Below are positions 4,974 to 7,160 of a DNA stretch of 7,160 bases, piece after piece; the first letter of the stretch is position 1; each line of letters opens with the position of its first letter. The translations under genes and the position numbers were made by a program. The notes beneath the pieces were generated by a model that worked only from the letters and a program-made list of their open reading frames with translations, was not told where the DNA came from and did not search any database. Origin of the DNA: Chloroflexota bacterium (GTDB taxonomy: Bacteria; Chloroflexota; Anaerolineae; Promineifilales; Promineifilaceae); assembly GCA_020353135.1 (NCBI GenBank), contig CP070688.1:4056989-4064148 (forward strand), given 5' to 3'.

Positions 4974-6656
4974 ATGAAGAAGCAGAACAAGAAATGGTTT
5001 TGGGTCATAGGCGGGACGCTGCTCGTTGCCGCGGCCGTGCTTGGCCTGGCGATCTTACCCCAGGTGCGAGACCGGGCCGAAGCCCAGACGCCCGCCGGCC
5101 AGGACAGCGAGATCGTGACCGCCTTTAGCGGCGATCTGTCGGCCAGCGTTTCCGGCAGCGGCCAGGTCCAGGCCGGTCAAGAGGCGCGATTGGCTATGGG
5201 CGCGTCAGGCACTGTGGCTGAGCTCTTCGTCCAGGTGGGCGATAGTGTGGAAGCCGGCCAGGCGCTGGTGCGATTGGACACGGGCGACTTGGAGCGGGCC
5301 GTGGAAGCGGCCGAGCAGTCGCTGGTGATCCAGGAAGCAAACCTGGCCATGTTGACCGCGCCGCCGACAGCACAGTCGCTGGCCGCGGCCGAGGCCGCGG
5401 TCGCGAGCGCTCAGGCCCAGCTGGACGACTTGTTGGACGGACCGTCGGCTGAAGACGTGGAGGCCAGCGAAGCCAATGTTCGGGCGGCCCAGGCCAATGT
5501 GTGGGCGGCGTCGGAGCAGTTGGCGCTTTCGCAGAGCGGCGCTAGCGAAGCAGAAATCGCGTCAGCTCAAGCTGAATTGATAGGCGCCTTGGGGCAGCAG
5601 GAATCGACGCAGGATATGTATGACAATCTGCTCAAATGCGTGAGTTTTGACCTGCCGACCGGCGAGTCGCGAGAGATCTGCCCCGGCCTGGGCGCGCCGG
5701 AAGAGCAGACCAGGGCCAGCCTGGAAGCAGCAAAGGCAAGCGTCACGTCCGCTCAGGCCAGATTGGACGGCTTGATGGCCGGAGCTGACGCCGACGCGGT
5801 GGCCATCGCCCAGGCCGGTGTGGCGGCTAGCCAGGCCCAGTTGGAGGCTGCCCAGGCTAATCACGAGTTGTTGCTGAAGGGCGCCTCCGAAGCCCAGATC
5901 GCCGCCGCCGGGGCCAACCTGGCCCAGGCCGAAGCGAACCTGGCAACCTTAATGGACGGTCCGTCAGAAGCTCAACTCGTCGCCGCCGAGACGGCCGTCG
6001 TTCAGGCCCAGGTGGCGCTTGAACGAGCCAGGCTCAACCTGGTCGATGCGATCTTGACGGCGCCATTCAGCGGCACCGTGACGGCGGTAAATGTTGGCCA
6101 GGGTGAAGCGGCCAACGGCATCGTATTGGAATTGGCCGACTCGACGAATCTGCAAGTAGTGCTGGACGTGGACGAGGTGGATATCGGCAACATCGGCGAA
6201 GGGCAACCAGCGCTGATTACGCTGGAAGCCTGGCCGGATGAGACGATTAGCGGCCGGGTGCGAGCTATCGCGCCCGATGCCAACCAGGACACCAGCGCGG
6301 TCGTCAGCTTCGAGGTGACGATCGACCTGGAGGAAAGCGATGCGCCGCTACTGGTGGGCATGACGGCCGATGCGACGTTGACGACGGCCGGCTATGAAGA
6401 TGTGTTGCTGGTGCCGAATCAGGCTATCAACGCCGACCGGGCCAGCGGCCGCTACATGGTCAACCTGGTAGAGCAGGATAGCTCAGGCGAGCGCCTGGTG
6501 ACCGAGGTCGAGGTAACCCTTGGCCTGCGGGACGGCGGTTATACGCAAATCGTCGAAGGATTAACCGAAGGCGACCAGCTTCTGGTAGGCAATTCACTGC
6601 CGGTGCAGAGCTTTGGTCCTGACGAGGGCAATGGCCCATTTGGCGGACGCGGATGA
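4974..6656 (+). CDS. HlyD/MacA-family membrane-fusion (efflux adaptor) protein, second paralogue, with a cysteine-pair tip
   Basis: This 560-residue protein has the same plan as its upstream neighbour: basic start MKKQNKKW, membrane segment (about 10-28), first lipoyl half (GTVAELFVQVGDSVEAGQALVRLD, about 79-102), long Ala-rich helical hairpin (about 106-360), second lipoyl half (ILTAPFSGTVTAV, about 360-372), beta-barrel, membrane-proximal region with VLLVPNQAINADRA, and a Gly-rich tail ending in GPFGGRG. Helix-break repeats have anchors at 136, 162, 195, 276, 309 and 335, the same 26- and 33-residue steps as in the first adaptor. The central segment is 19 residues longer and holds the only two cysteines, C222 and C236, in a C-x13-C arrangement close to the midpoint (235.5), i.e. 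at the predicted hairpin tip. A disulfide there is possible but inferred. Its stop TGA overlaps the ATG of an 18-codon ORF, and the ATPase gene follows after 49 nt. Adaptor identity is firm; the cargo is unknown. Confidence 0.88.
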   Translation: MKKQNKKWFWVIGGTLLVAAAVLGLAILPQVRDRAEAQTPAGQDSEIVTAFSGDLSASVSGSGQVQAGQEARLAMGASGTVAELFVQVGDSVEAGQALVRLDTGDLERAVEAAEQSLVIQEANLAMLTAPPTAQSLAAAEAAVASAQAQLDDLLDGPSAEDVEASEANVRAAQANVWAASEQLALSQSGASEAEIASAQAELIGALGQQESTQDMYDNLLKCVSFDLPTGESREICPGLGAPEEQTRASLEAAKASVTSAQARLDGLMAGADADAVAIAQAGVAASQAQLEAAQANHELLLKGASEAQIAAAGANLAQAEANLATLMDGPSEAQLVAAETAVVQAQVALERARLNLVDAILTAPFSGTVTAVNVGQGEAANGIVLELADSTNLQVVLDVDEVDIGNIGEGQPALITLEAWPDETISGRVRAIAPDANQDTSAVVSFEVTIDLEESDAPLLVGMTADATLTTAGYEDVLLVPNQAINADRASGRYMVNLVEQDSSGERLVTEVEVTLGLRDGGYTQIVEGLTEGDQLLVGNSLPVQSFGPDEGNGPFGGRG

Positions 6657-6709
6657 GCGAGGTGAAACTCGCTAGCGAAGAATATCTCGCTTTAGGAGTA
6701 GAAACATGA
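6653..6709 (+). CDS. Possible 18-residue coupling/leader ORF
   Basis: ATG at 6653 opens [18 protein letters not shown] and ends at TGA 6707-6709. It overlaps the preceding stop by an ATGA (6653-6656) and the ATPase start by another ATGA (6706-6709), so it exactly bridges the two genes. It has no good Shine-Dalgarno of its own and contains the AGGAG used by the ATPase. It may couple translation of the ATPase to that of the adaptor, or be an accident of a short gap. No family is recognised. Confidence 0.2.
   Translation: MSEVKLASEEYLALGVET
6656..6691 (+). other. Two tandem small hairpins before the ATPase ribosome-binding site
   Basis: AGCGAG (6656-6661) pairs with CTCGCT (6668-6673) over a 6-nt loop. 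Immediately after, AGCGA (6674-6678) pairs with TCGCT (6687-6691). CTCGCT is present twice (6668-6673 and 6686-6691), so the first arm could pair with either copy. The junction TCGCTAGCGA (6669-6678) is a perfect 10-bp palindrome. The structure ends 2 nt before AGGAG at 6694-6698 and could tune expression between adaptor and ATPase. Confidence 0.4.
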
Positions 6710-7160
6710 TCACAATGGACAATATCACGAAGTCATACGAAATGGGCACTCAAACGGTTCACGCGCTGCGCGGGGTCGACATGAAGCTTCAGGAAGGTGA
6801 ATTTGTAGCCGTCATGGGCCCTTCAGGCTCGGGCAAAAGCACGTTGATGAACATCATCGGCTGCCTCGACGCGCCGACCGGCGGCGTCTATACCCTGGAT
6901 GGAATCGACGTCAGTCAAATGACCGACGACGAACAGGCCAGGATTCGAAACATGCGGGTTGGTTTCGTCTTTCAGCAGTTCAACCTTCTGCCCAGGACAC
7001 CGGCTATTAAGCAAGTGGCCCTGCCCTTAATGTATGCCGGCGTTGGTCGAGGCGAACGGATGCGAAGAGCCGAAGAGGCCCTTGAAATGGTTGGGCTGGG
7101 CGATCGGACCGATCACCGGCCGGACGAACTTTCGGGCGGCCAGCAGCAGCGGGTGGCCAT
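6706..7160 (+). CDS. ABC transporter ATP-binding protein, MacB/LolD/YknY type, N-terminal part
   Basis: The first 151 residues are present and the gene runs off the right edge; the family is about 220-240 residues. This is the nucleotide-binding subunit that would drive an FtsX/MacB-type permease. Visible motifs: A-loop region KSYEMG (tyrosine 11), HALRGVD as in LolD/MacB proteins, Walker A GPSGSGKS (38-45) followed by [11 protein letters not shown]-loop in [12 protein letters not shown] (Q90), and ABC signature LSGGQ (142-146) followed by QQRVA. Walker B, D-loop and H-loop lie outside the window. The start is supported by AGGAG at 6694-6698, 7 nt before the ATG. Its place directly after two MacA-like adaptors indicates one export operon; the permease is expected next but not seen. 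Confidence 0.95.
   Translation, partial: MITMDNITKSYEMGTQTVHALRGVDMKLQEGEFVAVMGPSGSGKSTLMNIIGCLDAPTGGVYTLDGIDVSQMTDDEQARIRNMRVGFVFQQFNLLPRTPAIKQVALPLMYAGVGRGERMRRAEEALEMVGLGDRTDHRPDELSGGQQQRVA

Noticed and set aside
6823..7014. 63-codon minus-strand ORF inside the ATPase gene
   Set aside because: Antisense to the Walker A to Q-loop region of an unmistakable ABC ATPase.

Overview
The window is GC-rich bacterial chromosomal DNA, gene-dense but with four structured gaps. The gene content suggests a Chloroflexota (Anaerolineae-like) genome: an M3B oligoendopeptidase, a ParB-like/universal-stress fusion, and two Ala/Gln/Glu-rich HlyD/MacA-type adaptors placed before a MacB/LolD-type ATPase. This assignment is an inference from gene style; there is no rRNA or other marker here.

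Layout. (1) Positions 1-752, minus strand: the N-terminal 250 codons of an oligoendopeptidase F-like peptidase, cut by the left edge before its catalytic motif. (2) 753-1318: a divergent intergenic region with a short tandem repeat, an 11-bp perfect stem-loop on the pepF side, a 15-bp palindrome over a -35-like box, and a strong GC-rich hairpin in the presumed leader of the next gene. (3) 1319-3037, plus strand: a large protein made of an N-terminal ParB/Srx-like domain, a linker with an AT-hook-like RGRP motif, and two universal stress protein (UspA) domains, of which only the second keeps a full ATP-binding motif. (4) 3038-3304: an intergenic region with degenerate heptamer repeats, a four-run G-quadruplex motif on the minus strand, a TTCTGCA direct repeat at one-helical-turn spacing, and a GAAGGAT repeat at the next gene's 5' end. 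(5) 3305-7160, plus strand: an export operon of two paralogous membrane-fusion (HlyD/MacA-like) adaptors and an ABC transporter ATP-binding protein, cut by the right edge just after its LSGGQ signature.

How the genes may work together. The last three genes look like a MacAB/YknXYZ-type tripartite exporter: the ATPase would energise an FtsX/MacB-type permease, presumably encoded beyond 7160, and the adaptors would extend from the membrane. If the host is a monoderm Chloroflexota there would be no TolC partner, and the long helical hairpins would face the wall or exterior. Both adaptors show a mirror-symmetric spacing of helix-break repeats around the hairpin midpoint (26-33-tip-33-26 residues). 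The second has a tip 19 residues longer that contains its only two cysteines. I see no CRISPR array, tRNA, rRNA, transposase or phage gene.
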